35,235 nt of DNA from assembly GCF_020905375.1 (NCBI RefSeq), contig NZ_JAJJBU010000005.1:1-35235 (forward strand), given 5' to 3'. The stretch is from Arthrobacter cryoconiti (GTDB lineage: Bacteria > Actinomycetota > Actinomycetes > Actinomycetales > Micrococcaceae). Made by a program: the position numbers and the translations under genes. The notes under the pieces were generated by a model, which searched no databases, was not told where the DNA came from, and saw only the letters and a program-made list of their open reading frames with translations. Below are positions 7,968-16,075 of the stretch, piece by piece (within the stretch, counting starts at the first letter, position 1; the number at the start of each line of letters is the position of its first letter).

Positions 7968-8612
7968 ATGGAAGCCGTTGAGTGGTCTCGTCCTGAATCA
8001 GAACGTGAAGGTACGCCGCTGCTGCTGATGCTGCACGGATACGGGTCAAGTGAAAAGCGCATGTCAAGCGTATTTGATGCGATGCCCAAAGGTTTTACGT
8101 GTGCAGCGCCCCGGGCGTCGAGAGAGATTTCGGGGGACTTTGGGTGGTTTTTGCTCGACTATTTCTTGGACAACGATTTCTCCGAGGTGGTCGCTGCTGC
8201 CAGTGGACTTTTCGCCTGGCTGGATGCGGCCATGGATCGGCATAAATTCAGTTCCGTCTCCGTGCTGGGATTCTCCCAAGGCATGGCCATGGCGACGACA
8301 CTACTGCGGTTGCGCCCCGAAGGGTTTATTGCCGGAGTTGGGCTATCCGGATTCGTACTGGACAACCATCGACTAGGCGCCATGGAGCCGCTGCCTACGC
8401 GCATCCCTTTCCTATGGGCCAAAGACCCGGCAGATCTTGTTATCAATGCCGATGCCACAACGTTCACGGCCGACTGGCTCGAATCGAACACGGACCTGAG
8501 TAGCGTCAGCTATAACGGGCTGGGGCACAATATTAGTTTCACCGAGCTGCGCGACGTGGCGTCCTTTCTTACCGGCCACGTACCAGGTTCATTTGTTGCG
8601 GACGCCGGTTAG
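7968..8612 (+). CDS. alpha/beta hydrolase, phospholipase/carboxylesterase family
   Basis: A 214-residue cytoplasmic hydrolase with the layout of the small carboxylesterase / phospholipase family (PF02230-like). The oxyanion segment is LLMLHGYGSSE (residues 19-29), the nucleophile elbow GFSQGM places Ser103, an acidic residue lies in AKDPADLVI (153-156), and the catalytic His187 is in GLGHNIS. Substrates of this family range from short esters to lysophospholipids; the natural one here is unknown. There is no Shine-Dalgarno sequence, but CAGACT lies exactly 6 bases before the ATG, fitting a leaderless mRNA with a weak -10. It is divergent from fruR and followed by a separate gene after 62 bases. 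Confidence 0.85.
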   Translation: MEAVEWSRPESEREGTPLLLMLHGYGSSEKRMSSVFDAMPKGFTCAAPRASREISGDFGWFLLDYFLDNDFSEVVAAASGLFAWLDAAMDRHKFSSVSVLGFSQGMAMATTLLRLRPEGFIAGVGLSGFVLDNHRLGAMEPLPTRIPFLWAKDPADLVINADATTFTADWLESNTDLSSVSYNGLGHNISFTELRDVASFLTGHVPGSFVADAG

Positions 8613-8674
8613 TGGAAAGTCAAACAGCCGAGTTGCCGGTTACGCTGGTAGCCAGCCAATCTTGAGGGGATCAC

Positions 8675-9532
8675 ATGGTGCGTAAAGATGTGGAAATGAT
8701 GGGGCGCAGCTACGGGGACGATGTCCAGTCCGGACGTGCAGGCCGCGTTAAGAAGCGCAACCCGGCGGTCGGTCTCGCCGCGACGGCTGCGTTTGATGAC
8801 AAAGGTAAGCCCCGGCCGGCTGTTCACAGCATGCTCCTGAAAGCGGTTGAGGTCCAGCGCCCCTTAGTGCTGGCAAATCTGAGACGACTTCGCAAAAAAT
8901 ACCCGCACGCAACGGCGTTTGAATTGAGCCAGCGCTTGGAACGCGATTTCCTCAACGGGGTGGGCACGGGAGGCGCCGCGATTGGTGCCACGGCCATTAT
9001 CCCGGGAGTGGGAACTGTGGCGGCATTGTCCATTTCAGCGGCAGCAACTGTGGTTTTCTTGGAGGCAACAGCACTTTACGCGCAGTCCGTCGCTGAACTT
9101 CACGGGGTTCGGTTGGCTGATCCTGAGCGCGCGCAGCTCACGGTGATGGCCGTCATTTTAGGTGACGAAGGTACGGCTATGCTGGCGGGCTTGACCGGGC
9201 ATGCCCTAGGTAACGGCAGGACACCCATGCAGGCCTGGGGCAATACCGTGAGTAAAAGTATGCCCATTTCTGCCGTGAAAACTGTGGCGGGAACTATGCA
9301 AAAGAAATTCCTGAAGAAGGTGGCGGTCAAGGGTGGGGCCTCGGTCATCGGCAAGGCCCTGCCTTTTGGAATTGGCGCTGCCGTCGGTGGTGCGGGTAAT
9401 TACATGATGGGCAAGGCGGTCATCAAGTCCGCACACCGCGCTTTTGGCCCTGCTCCTATTGCGATCCCTGCAGCACTCATGAGTGAACTTGACGCCCCCA
9501 AGACCAAGAAGATTAAGCCTGCTAAGAACTGA
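8675..9532 (+). CDS. hypothetical membrane protein (possibly EcsC-like)
   Basis: A 285-residue protein I do not firmly recognise. Residues 1-80 are basic and soluble (lysines and arginines, with QRPLVLANLRRLRKKYP). From about residue 90 come Gly/Ala-rich hydrophobic stretches (GVGTGGAAIGATAIIPGVGTV and the following helix), then another amphipathic part and a second Gly-rich hydrophobic segment near 230-250, then a basic C-terminus ending in KTKKIKPAKN. The overall plan recalls the EcsC family, but no diagnostic motif was confirmed. GAGGGG lies 6 bases before the ATG, a good ribosome-binding site. The stop codon is inside the left arm of the large inverted repeat that follows. Confidence 0.8.
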   Translation: MVRKDVEMMGRSYGDDVQSGRAGRVKKRNPAVGLAATAAFDDKGKPRPAVHSMLLKAVEVQRPLVLANLRRLRKKYPHATAFELSQRLERDFLNGVGTGGAAIGATAIIPGVGTVAALSISAAATVVFLEATALYAQSVAELHGVRLADPERAQLTVMAVILGDEGTAMLAGLTGHALGNGRTPMQAWGNTVSKSMPISAVKTVAGTMQKKFLKKVAVKGGASVIGKALPFGIGAAVGGAGNYMMGKAVIKSAHRAFGPAPIAIPAALMSELDAPKTKKIKPAKN

Positions 9533-9597
9533 CCCGCAAAAGATGCATTGGAAAGCGATTTCCCGACCCTAAATTGAGCATCTTTTGCGGGTCAGTT
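9527..9597. terminator. 20-bp perfect inverted repeat with nested hairpin, bidirectional terminator
   Basis: Bases 9527-9546 are the exact reverse complement of 9578-9597, separated by 31 bases. Inside the spacer is a second small hairpin, GGAAA (9550-9554) and TTTCC (9559-9563), closing a GCGA tetraloop of the GNRA type. The left arm contains the stop codon of the upstream plus-strand gene, and the element ends 20 bases from the stop of the convergent DUF445 gene. A shared terminator is the simplest reading; the long loop and nested hairpin are unusual. Confidence 0.65.
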
Positions 9598-9616
9598 GGG
9601 GGATCCCAGTGTCCGG

Positions 9617-10915
9617 TCAGTGGAAAATGAATGTGGCGACGGCGAAGATAGCCAGCCCAGCCAGCGAACCCACGACGGTGCCGTTGATGCGGATGAACTG
9701 CAAGTCCTTGCCCACCTGAAGTTCAATCTTCTCGCTCGTCTCCACAGCGTCCCAACGCTCCACAGTATCCGTGATGATGGAGGCGATCTCATGCTTGTAG
9801 GTTCGGACCAAATACGATGCCGCGTCGGAGATCCAGGCATTGGCCTTTTGCGCCAGTTCCACATCTCCGGCCAGGCGCCCACCAAAGTCTTGGATTGCGG
9901 CCGTGAACTTCCGCCGCAGTTCGCTCTCGGGATCGTCGACGGCGGTGAAAACGGCTGTCTTGATGGCCTCCCATGAGCGGCCCGCCAGCTCACGGACCTC
10001 AGGGTCACCTAGCACCTGGGTCTTGATGGATTCGGCTTTGGCGATCATGGCGGGGTCATGTTGTAGTTCTTGGGCCAGATCCTTGAGGTAGTTATCCAAC
10101 TGGATCCGAAGCTCGTGGTGGGGATCGTCCTGAACGGCGCGGGCGAACTTATGCAGTTCGGTGTAAATTTTGTCTCCCACCAAACCGTCGACGAATTGCG
10201 GCACCCAACTAGGCGATCGTTCAGTGACAAGACCGGCAACGGTGTCATGATTTGACTCGATCCAATCCGTGGACCGGTCGACGAGCAAGTCCACGAGCGC
10301 ATGATGATGTCCTTCTGCAAACAAGCGCTCCGTGACCTTTCCGATGGGAGGGCCCCAGGGCGGATCCACCAGATGCTTGCGGACCATTGATTCAATCACG
10401 TCGCGGACGTCGTCGTCATTCAAAATAGTGATGGCTCCGCGCAACGCTGCGGCACCCTCCGTAGCAACACGCTGGGCGCTGGCCGGCTTGGAGAGCCAGG
10501 CGCCGACTTTTTGGGCAATCTGCGCCGAGGCGAGTTTGTCCGCCACTACGGTCTCGGAGAGGAAGTTGGTTTCCACAAACTCACCCAGCGAAGCCCCAAT
10601 TTCATCCTTGCGGTTAGGGATGATTGCAGTGTGTGGGATCTTGATTCCCATGGGGTATTTGAAGAGTGCTGTGACGGCAAACCAGTCAGCCAACGCGCCT
10701 ACCATGCCACCCTCGGCGCCGGCCCTGACATAATCCAGCCAGGGGAAACGTGGTTGAAGTGCAAACGCGAAACAAAAAATGACGGCCATGGCAATGAGTA
10801 AACCCAGTGCAATGTTCTTCATGCGCGCAAGTGCCTGTGCTTTGGCCACATCCGAGGGTGAGGCCGTGGGCTTCGTCGGAGCGGGGAGCATGCCAGAAGG
10901 TTGTGTTGGTGCCAT
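9617..10915 (-). CDS. DUF445 family membrane protein
   Basis: A 432-residue protein (from the start chosen here) of the DUF445 / YjiN-like family. A hydrophobic helix near the N-terminus (MKNIALGLLIAMAVIFCFAF) is followed by the family signature GGMVGALADWFAVTALFKYPMG and IPHTAIIPNRKDEIG. The long middle is helical and charged, and the last 20 residues form a C-terminal membrane helix. The function of the family is not established. Two starts are possible: ATG 10939 and ATG 10915. I prefer 10915 because TACGCT lies exactly 6 bases before it, the leaderless pattern, whereas neither start has a Shine-Dalgarno sequence. It is divergent from the phosphodiesterase gene. Confidence 0.85.
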   Translation of the reverse strand: MAPTQPSGMLPAPTKPTASPSDVAKAQALARMKNIALGLLIAMAVIFCFAFALQPRFPWLDYVRAGAEGGMVGALADWFAVTALFKYPMGIKIPHTAIIPNRKDEIGASLGEFVETNFLSETVVADKLASAQIAQKVGAWLSKPASAQRVATEGAAALRGAITILNDDDVRDVIESMVRKHLVDPPWGPPIGKVTERLFAEGHHHALVDLLVDRSTDWIESNHDTVAGLVTERSPSWVPQFVDGLVGDKIYTELHKFARAVQDDPHHELRIQLDNYLKDLAQELQHDPAMIAKAESIKTQVLGDPEVRELAGRSWEAIKTAVFTAVDDPESELRRKFTAAIQDFGGRLAGDVELAQKANAWISDAASYLVRTYKHEIASIITDTVERWDAVETSEKIELQVGKDLQFIRINGTVVGSLAGLAIFAVATFIFH

Positions 10916-10921
10916 GGTGCA

Positions 10922-10931
10922 AGCGTAGCGT
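10922..10931. promoter_or_regulatory. overlapping divergent -10 elements for two leaderless genes
   Basis: On the plus strand TAGCGT (10926-10931) lies 6 bases before ATG 10938; on the minus strand TACGCT (10927-10922) lies 6 bases before ATG 10915. Both match the actinobacterial TANNNT -10, and both place the transcription start on the A of the start codon. The two hexamers share 10926-10927. Recognisable -35 boxes are not evident, so the promoter call rests on spacing and symmetry. Confidence 0.5.
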
Positions 10932-10937
10932 GGTGCC

Positions 10938-11789
10938 ATGCCAGTGAAAATTTATGCCCATCGCGGCTCCAGTGCGCGTTTTGCCGAGCACACAAGGGCC
11001 GCGTACGTGCAGGCCCTGGCCGACGGCGCAGACGGGGTTGAGTGTGACCTCCAGCTAAGTGCCGACGGGGTGTTGGTGTTGGTTCACGACGAGGAGGTGG
11101 ACCGAACTTCCAATGGCACCGGAAAGGTGGCCGGCCTAACTCTGGCACAGCTAAAGTCTTTGGACTTTAGTTCGTGGAAGGGCGCGCAGATTCCGGCAGA
11201 ATCTGGCGGTGTGGGCGAGCAATTCCTCACTCTTTCGGAATTGATAGATATTTTGGCCAGCGCAACCCGGCCGATTGGATTGGCCATTGAACTCAAATAT
11301 GGGGCAGTTTTTGACCCGGCTCTGGTCGACGCCACGCTGGCTGCTCTCGCTTCGCGCGGCTGGTCCGCGCAGACTTCCACGCTGGAGAACGTGCGCGTTT
11401 CCTTTATGAGCTTTCACCCCGAAGCTGTGGCGTACTTGGCCCAACAGATCCCGGCGGAGAGGCTGTGTCAACTGCTGGAAGACGAAAGAGTGAGTACGCA
11501 ACCGGCGTCTGGCGGCCCCGCCGAGCACGAGTTGTTGGCGCTCCTGCGGATGGCTAGGGAGGTGGCGGAGAAACTGCTGGACGACGGGCTTGCTCACATT
11601 GTCGGCCCCAGCGTCGAATATGTGCGTGCGAACCAAAAGAACATCGCCCGCTGGAGGGCTGCAGGGCACACCTTCCGGGTCTGGACGGTGGACTCGGGGG
11701 CAGATTTAGAGTTATGCCTGGCTACCGGCATGGAGGAGGTAACCACCAACCGACCCGCAGACATCAAGGCCCTCTTGGCTGATGCTTGA
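10938..11789 (+). CDS. glycerophosphodiester phosphodiesterase family protein
   Basis: A 283-residue TIM-barrel GDPD enzyme. Family motifs in order: AHRGSS (His8, Arg9), GVECDLQL (Glu35, Asp37, metal ligands), VHDEEVDRTSNGTG (His50 as the second catalytic histidine), AIELKYG, and the C-terminal VWTVDSGADLELCLATGMEEVTTNRP. The family hydrolyses glycerophosphodiesters from phospholipid turnover to glycerol-3-phosphate and an alcohol. There is no signal peptide, so it should be cytoplasmic. No Shine-Dalgarno sequence precedes the ATG; TAGCGT 6 bases upstream suggests a leaderless transcript. A segment after residue 180 (EDERVSTQPASGGPAEHE) looks like a variable loop. Confidence 0.9.
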   Translation: MPVKIYAHRGSSARFAEHTRAAYVQALADGADGVECDLQLSADGVLVLVHDEEVDRTSNGTGKVAGLTLAQLKSLDFSSWKGAQIPAESGGVGEQFLTLSELIDILASATRPIGLAIELKYGAVFDPALVDATLAALASRGWSAQTSTLENVRVSFMSFHPEAVAYLAQQIPAERLCQLLEDERVSTQPASGGPAEHELLALLRMAREVAEKLLDDGLAHIVGPSVEYVRANQKNIARWRAAGHTFRVWTVDSGADLELCLATGMEEVTTNRPADIKALLADA

Positions 11790-11849
11790 GTAGGTGAGAG
11801 CACGGCAGCCTTTCACCATGAACCCATACTCATGTGATTGCATGGACTC

Positions 11850-13658
11850 ATGGGATCACGCATCGAAGATTATGCACTGTTATCAGACCTCCACACCGGA
11901 GCGCTGATTGGCCGGGACGGCAGCCTTGACTGGTTGTGCTTTCCGCGCTTTGATTCTCCCTCGATCTTTACGGCATTGCTCGGCAATGAACACCATGGAC
12001 GGTGGCTTCTTGCCCCGGTGGCAGGCACTGTCGTCAGCCGTAGCTATGTGGGGTGCACCTTCGTCTTGGAAACGGTGTGGGAAAGCGCCGAGGGCTCAGC
12101 CCGCGTCACGGAATATATGCCCACGGAGGACCGGCGGGCATCGGTGGTACGGCGCGTGGAAGGCCTCACCGGGACCGTAGAGTTCAAGCAGGAACTGGTA
12201 ATTCGGCCGGGCTATGGCAAGGTACTTCCCTGGATGCGCCGGGTCAATGGCCTGGACGGACATACCGCCCTCTTGGCTGTTGCCGGGCCTGACGCGGTCC
12301 TGTTGCGGGGCAGCGAACTACCCCGAGCTGTGGACCATAAACACGCCGGGAACTTCGCCGTCAGCGCCGGCGAAAAGGTGGAACAAGAGCTCGTGTGGTA
12401 CCCGTCTCATCGCCCCCTTCCCGGACCGCTCGACTTGGATGCAGCACTCCAAAAGACCCTGGACTACTGGACCGAATGGGGCTCCAGTTGTAGCCATGAC
12501 GGTACGTGGGCACCCTTTGTGGAACGCTCGCTGCTGGTTCTGCGGGCACTAACCCACGAGGACACCGGAGGGATCGTGGCGGCACCCACCACTTCCCTCC
12601 CGGAAGACTTTGGTGGCAGCCGGAACTGGGACTACAGGTTCTGCTGGCTGCGAGATGCCGCCTTGACGCTTGAAGCCATGCTGACGCACGGCTATGAAAC
12701 TGAGGCCTTACAGTGGCGAAACTGGCTCTTGCGCGCCGTGGCAGGGGACCCGGAAGATCTTCAGATCATGTATGGGCTCTCCGGAGAACGCAACCTCGTC
12801 GAGAACGAACTAGCACACCTGCCCGGCTACGAAGGGGCGGCTCCAGTCCGGATCGGTAACGGTGCTGTGGGTCAATATCAGGCGGATGTGGTGGGCGAGG
12901 TCCTAGTGGCCCTGGAGAAGCTGCGGATCTCCGGTGGGAAAGAGGACCATTTCTCTTGGCCCTTGCAGCAGGCAATGCTGGAATTTGTGGAGCGGCACTT
13001 GAACGAACCTGACCACGGTATTTGGGAGATGCGCGGGGACCTGCAACAGTTCACGCATTCACGCGTCATGATGTGGGCGGCCTTTGACTGCGGTGTTCGG
13101 GCCGTACGGGACCACGGGTTGAAAGGACCGGTGGAGCGCTGGGAGGGCTTACGCGAAAAGCTGCGCGCGGAGATTATGGAACATGGTTTCAACCGATCGT
13201 TGAATTCCTTCACGCAGACTTATGGCGGGACTACCACTGACGCGTCCCTCCTGGTGATCCCCCAGGTGGGGTTCGTCGCGTATGACTCAAAGGAAATGGG
13301 CGGCACCGTGGCGGCGATGGAAAAAGAACTTCTAGACGCTCACGGCTTGCTTATGCGTTACCGGACGGAGAACAGCGACGACGGCCTGACGCCGGGGGAG
13401 CACCCGTTCCTAGCGTGCTCGTTCTGGTTGGTGGAGCAATACGCCCACTCTGACCGGCGCGAGGAAGCGACGGTGCTGATGGATAAATTAGTCGGTTTCG
13501 CCAACGAGTTGGGGCTGCTCAGCGAGGAGTACGACGCCGACCAGTCCCGTATGGCCGGCAACTTCCCCCAAGCCTTTTCCCACCTTGCGCTGGTCCGAGC
13601 GGCCGATGCACTTCATGGCACCGAGCAGCTGAGCATGGAAGCGGACGCCCGGACGTGA
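11850..13658 (+). CDS. glycoside hydrolase family 15 protein (glucoamylase or trehalase-like)
   Basis: A 602-residue GH15-type enzyme. The N-terminal domain begins with IEDYALLSDLHTGALIGRDGSLDWLCFPRFDSPS, very typical of the actinobacterial group that includes mycobacterial trehalases and other GH15 proteins. The (alpha/alpha)6 catalytic domain carries NWDYRFCWLRDAA at about 258-270, GNGAVGQYQADVVGEV, and near the end GTTTDASLLVIP and FLACSFWLVEQY. It likely releases glucose from trehalose or alpha-glucans in the cytoplasm; the two cannot be separated by eye. ATG 11850 is preferred; the only other in-frame start is TTG 11838, right after a stop. No Shine-Dalgarno sequence is visible. The DoxX-like gene follows after 12 bases. 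Confidence 0.9.
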   Translation: MGSRIEDYALLSDLHTGALIGRDGSLDWLCFPRFDSPSIFTALLGNEHHGRWLLAPVAGTVVSRSYVGCTFVLETVWESAEGSARVTEYMPTEDRRASVVRRVEGLTGTVEFKQELVIRPGYGKVLPWMRRVNGLDGHTALLAVAGPDAVLLRGSELPRAVDHKHAGNFAVSAGEKVEQELVWYPSHRPLPGPLDLDAALQKTLDYWTEWGSSCSHDGTWAPFVERSLLVLRALTHEDTGGIVAAPTTSLPEDFGGSRNWDYRFCWLRDAALTLEAMLTHGYETEALQWRNWLLRAVAGDPEDLQIMYGLSGERNLVENELAHLPGYEGAAPVRIGNGAVGQYQADVVGEVLVALEKLRISGGKEDHFSWPLQQAMLEFVERHLNEPDHGIWEMRGDLQQFTHSRVMMWAAFDCGVRAVRDHGLKGPVERWEGLREKLRAEIMEHGFNRSLNSFTQTYGGTTTDASLLVIPQVGFVAYDSKEMGGTVAAMEKELLDAHGLLMRYRTENSDDGLTPGEHPFLACSFWLVEQYAHSDRREEATVLMDKLVGFANELGLLSEEYDADQSRMAGNFPQAFSHLALVRAADALHGTEQLSMEADART

Positions 13659-13670
13659 AAGCATAGGCAG

Positions 13671-14069
13671 ATGAGATTACGAACAGTCAGTACGTGGGCA
13701 CTTGCAGCACTCTTAGGAACCAGCGCAGTTAACCATTTGCGTAAGCCGGCGTTCTACTACCCCGTGGTGCCACCAGTTCTTTGCACGGACAAGGGTGGCA
13801 AGCTAGGTGTCATGACGCGCCATAGGTGGGTCTTGGCATCTGCCGTACCGGAAGCCCTGGGCGCAGTTTGTCTGCTAGTTCCTTCGAAACGGAAAACTGC
13901 TGCAACCGCCACTGCTCTCATGTTCACGGCTTTTACCGCAGGCCACGTTTCTGCGCTTCGCCGCGCTTTCGGGCCAAACGGTTCACCGCAAGCTCAACGT
14001 ATCCACATGCTGCGGTTGCCACTGCAAGTACCTCTGATCGCATGGGCCTTGAGCGCGCGCCGTCCGTGA
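13671..14069 (+). CDS. small DoxX-like membrane protein
   Basis: A 132-residue protein with four predicted hydrophobic segments. The pattern of an N-terminal helix, then NHLRKPAFYYPVVPP, then a helix with VPEALGAVCLLVP, then TAFTAGHVSALR matches small DoxX-like proteins whose first loop often reads HFxxPxxFxxIVPP. The function of this group is poorly defined; some members work in thiosulfate metabolism or redox defence, but nothing here supports a specific role. It starts 12 bases after the GH15 gene with a weak AGG close to the ATG, and its end overlaps the start of the AzlC gene. Confidence 0.75.
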   Translation: MRLRTVSTWALAALLGTSAVNHLRKPAFYYPVVPPVLCTDKGGKLGVMTRHRWVLASAVPEALGAVCLLVPSKRKTAATATALMFTAFTAGHVSALRRAFGPNGSPQAQRIHMLRLPLQVPLIAWALSARRP

Positions 14070-14929
14070 AGCTCAGGGATTCTCCTGCTGCAAAAGTTGG
14101 CGCTTCAATCGCCATCGCTACCGGGCTCTACGGTGTGTCCTTTGGTGCCCTGTCGGTGGCATCGGGGCTTTCGCTATGGCAAACGATGGCTCTTAGCCTG
14201 CTGCTCCTAAGCGGCGGATCACAATTTGCGTTCATCGGTGTGATCGCCGGAGGCGGCACCGGCGTGGCAGCCATGAGCGCGTCGGCCCTACTGGGGATTC
14301 GTAACGGCGTCTACGGCATGCAACTCAATGCCATCATGCGTCCTACGGGCTGGCGGAGGCTAGTAGCCGCGCACCTGACGATCGACGAATCAACCGCTAC
14401 CGCAACCGGCCAGTCCGATCCTGTCGAGCAAAAGCGGGGCTTCTGGGTAGCGGGGGTCGGGATCTTCATTTTTTGGAATGTCATGACCGCTGTGGGCGCC
14501 GTCATCGGCAACGCGTTGGGCGATCCTAAGCAGTGGGGTCTAGACGGCGCGGCGGTTGCGGCGTTTTTAGGCTTGCTATGGCCACGCATCAAAGGCTTCC
14601 AAGCAGCGGCGATCGCCGTGGTCTGCGCCGTGGTGACGTTGCTGGCCGTACCGCTTGTGCCGCCGGGTGTGCCCATATTACTTGCTGCGCTGGTCGCCGG
14701 ACTCATCGGCTGGTTCCGGCAGGGGCGCACACCATCTCATGCGCCCGGCCATGTTGGTGATGGCATGGAGCCCGATCTTCCGCCCTACAGGCACGACGTC
14801 GGCCAGCTGGTGCAATCTGTCACCGCAGCCCAGACCACCGGGATGAACATCGCCGCGGTTGAGAACTGCCCGCCGGAGAGTGCTGGACTGGTGGGGGAAG
14901 TGACTCCTATGACTAGGAAGCAGATATGA
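14042..14929 (+). CDS. azlC: AzlC family branched-chain amino-acid exporter, large subunit
   Basis: A 295-residue membrane protein of the AzlC (LIV-E) family. Family features are VGASIAIATGLYGVSFGALSVASGLS at the N-terminus, LSGGSQFAFIGVIAGGG (helix 2), LLGIRNGVYGMQLNAI, and HLTIDESTATATG. With AzlD it exports branched-chain amino acids or related compounds such as azaleucine. The reading frame is open upstream to 13826, but that part is out-of-frame sequence of the DoxX-like gene. Two starts are plausible: ATG 14042, used here, and GTG 14066, which would overlap the upstream stop by four bases. The C-terminal 55 residues after the last helix are hydrophilic, longer than usual for the family. 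Confidence 0.88.
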   Translation: MGLERAPSVKLRDSPAAKVGASIAIATGLYGVSFGALSVASGLSLWQTMALSLLLLSGGSQFAFIGVIAGGGTGVAAMSASALLGIRNGVYGMQLNAIMRPTGWRRLVAAHLTIDESTATATGQSDPVEQKRGFWVAGVGIFIFWNVMTAVGAVIGNALGDPKQWGLDGAAVAAFLGLLWPRIKGFQAAAIAVVCAVVTLLAVPLVPPGVPILLAALVAGLIGWFRQGRTPSHAPGHVGDGMEPDLPPYRHDVGQLVQSVTAAQTTGMNIAAVENCPPESAGLVGEVTPMTRKQI

Positions 14930-15237
14930 ACCTGTGGTGGTGGGTTCTGATCGCAGCGGCGATCGCTTACCTGACGAAGCTGCTCGGATATTTAGTGCCA
15001 GCCAAGATCCTGGCAAACCCGAGGATGTCTCGGGTGGCTGGCACGCTGACCATTGGCCTATTGGCATCACTAACCGTCGCTAACGCGGCGGCCAGTGGTA
15101 CTGCAGTCGTCCTAGATGCCCGCGTCGGTGCCTTGGCAGCGGCAGCAATTGCGCTTTGGCTCAAGGCACCGTTTTTGGTGGTGGTCTTGGCTGGTGCGCT
15201 CGCTGCCGCTGTGCTGAGACTAGGCGGTTGGCCCTGA
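14926..15237 (+). CDS. azlD: AzlD family small subunit of amino-acid exporter
   Basis: A 103-residue protein with three to four hydrophobic helices (MNLWWWVLIAAAIAYLTKLLGY, then AGTLTIGLLASLTVANA, and two C-terminal helices). This size and its position directly behind azlC are typical of AzlD, the small partner of the AzlC exporter. The start overlaps the azlC stop by four bases (ATGA), indicating coupled translation. Its last 18 bases overlap the end of the convergent minus-strand gene, so no terminator fits between them. Confidence 0.88.
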   Translation: MNLWWWVLIAAAIAYLTKLLGYLVPAKILANPRMSRVAGTLTIGLLASLTVANAAASGTAVVLDARVGALAAAAIALWLKAPFLVVVLAGALAAAVLRLGGWP

Positions 15238-15936
15238 TCCGTATGGGTTGTGCGGTGCATTGGGATCTTGAGATGCGTTCGGGTCCTGTTGGCCGTACTG
15301 GGCGTTCGGGTCCTGTTGGCCGTACTGAGCGGGTTGGCCGTACTGGGCGTTCGGGTCCTGTTGGCCGTACTGAGCGGGTTGGCCGTACTGCTGCTGGCCA
15401 TACTGTGCAGGCTGGCCATACTGCTGTTGACCGTATTGCGCGTTCGGGTCTTGCTGGCCGTACTGCTGCGGATTTTGGTACTGTCCGGCCCAAAGGTCGG
15501 CCGGGCCCAGGTAGGCGGCGCTGCCGTAGGAGAGCATAGTGGCGAATACTACGGGAATGAATACCAGTCCTACTGTGTAAGCGGAGTCCTTACCAAAAGA
15601 CTTGGAGACGCCATTGAGCGTGACAATTGACCAGTACAACCCCGCATATGGGATGAACTGTAACCAAAAGTATGAATCCGGGCGGCCAGCAATCTTGACC
15701 AGAATGTACTGGTTATAAAAAGGAACAAACGCTTTCCATTTGGCGTGCCCCGCTTTGGCGAAGACGCCGGCCCACATGATTCCAGCGACGGCAAAAGCCA
15801 CCACGAAGAGGAGGAGATACAGAAAAAGGCCCAGAAGAATGGAGGCCGTGGTGAGGCCAGGATTACTCGTTGTATCGCTGTAGTAGTAATAGTCGTCGGC
15901 GGCACCAAGGATGGTGGCAAGAGATGAGGCGAACAT
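15220..15936 (-). CDS. DUF5684-type membrane protein with Gln/Tyr/Pro-rich repeat tail
   Basis: A 238-residue protein. Residues 16-19 are four tyrosines near the N-terminus, then a long hydrophobic helix (about 31-58), followed by WAGVFAKAGHAKWKAFVPFYNQYILVKIAGRP, a segment shared with DUF5684 and signal-peptidase-associated membrane proteins, then two more helices (about 88-108 and 119-140). From 152 to 228 the chain is nearly all repeats of QYGQQDPNA or QYGQPA. The role is unknown; the tail is likely cytoplasmic or extracellular and disordered. The start has no Shine-Dalgarno sequence, but TAGGGT lies 6 bases before ATG, the leaderless pattern. The 3' end overlaps azlD by 18 bases. Confidence 0.8.
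   Translation of the reverse strand: MFASSLATILGAADDYYYYSDTTSNPGLTTASILLGLFLYLLLFVVAFAVAGIMWAGVFAKAGHAKWKAFVPFYNQYILVKIAGRPDSYFWLQFIPYAGLYWSIVTLNGVSKSFGKDSAYTVGLVFIPVVFATMLSYGSAAYLGPADLWAGQYQNPQQYGQQDPNAQYGQQQYGQPAQYGQQQYGQPAQYGQQDPNAQYGQPAQYGQQDPNAQYGQQDPNASQDPNAPHNPYGSGPTA
15253..15483 (-). repeat. in-frame tandem repeats coding QYGQQDPNA / QYGQPA
   Basis: About nine short repeats (18 and 27 bases) encode alternating QYGQQDPNA, QYGQPA and QYGQQ units in the C-terminal tail of the membrane protein. The DNA copies are close to identical, indicating recent expansion or contraction. The number of units probably varies between strains. Confidence 0.85.
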
Positions 15937-15942
15937 ACTAGA

Positions 15943-15948
15943 ACCCTA
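15943..15948 (-). promoter_or_regulatory. -10 element of a leaderless transcript
   Basis: TAGGGT on the minus strand lies exactly 6 bases before ATG 15936 of the repeat-tailed membrane protein, matching TANNNT-N6-A of actinobacterial leaderless genes. A second overlapping TATAGG is one alternative. No -35 was assigned. Confidence 0.4.
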
Positions 15949-16075
15949 TAGTGTGCTGGCACAGGCAAACAATGGGCAGTGGTCCCCATGAAGAACTGAA
16001 TTTGTGTCGCAAAAATCATCGTTAGCAAGAGTTTTGGACGATAATGGAATACATACCAACCCAGAGGAGAAGTCC

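Noticed and set aside
13826-14041. Upstream extension of the azlC frame
   Set aside because: These 72 codons overlap the DoxX-like gene in another frame and read as Cys/His/Ser-rich noise; AzlC homology begins after 14042.
15253-15483. CRISPR-like repeat array
   Set aside because: The units are short, uninterrupted by unique spacers and in frame within a coding tail, so they are coding tandem repeats.
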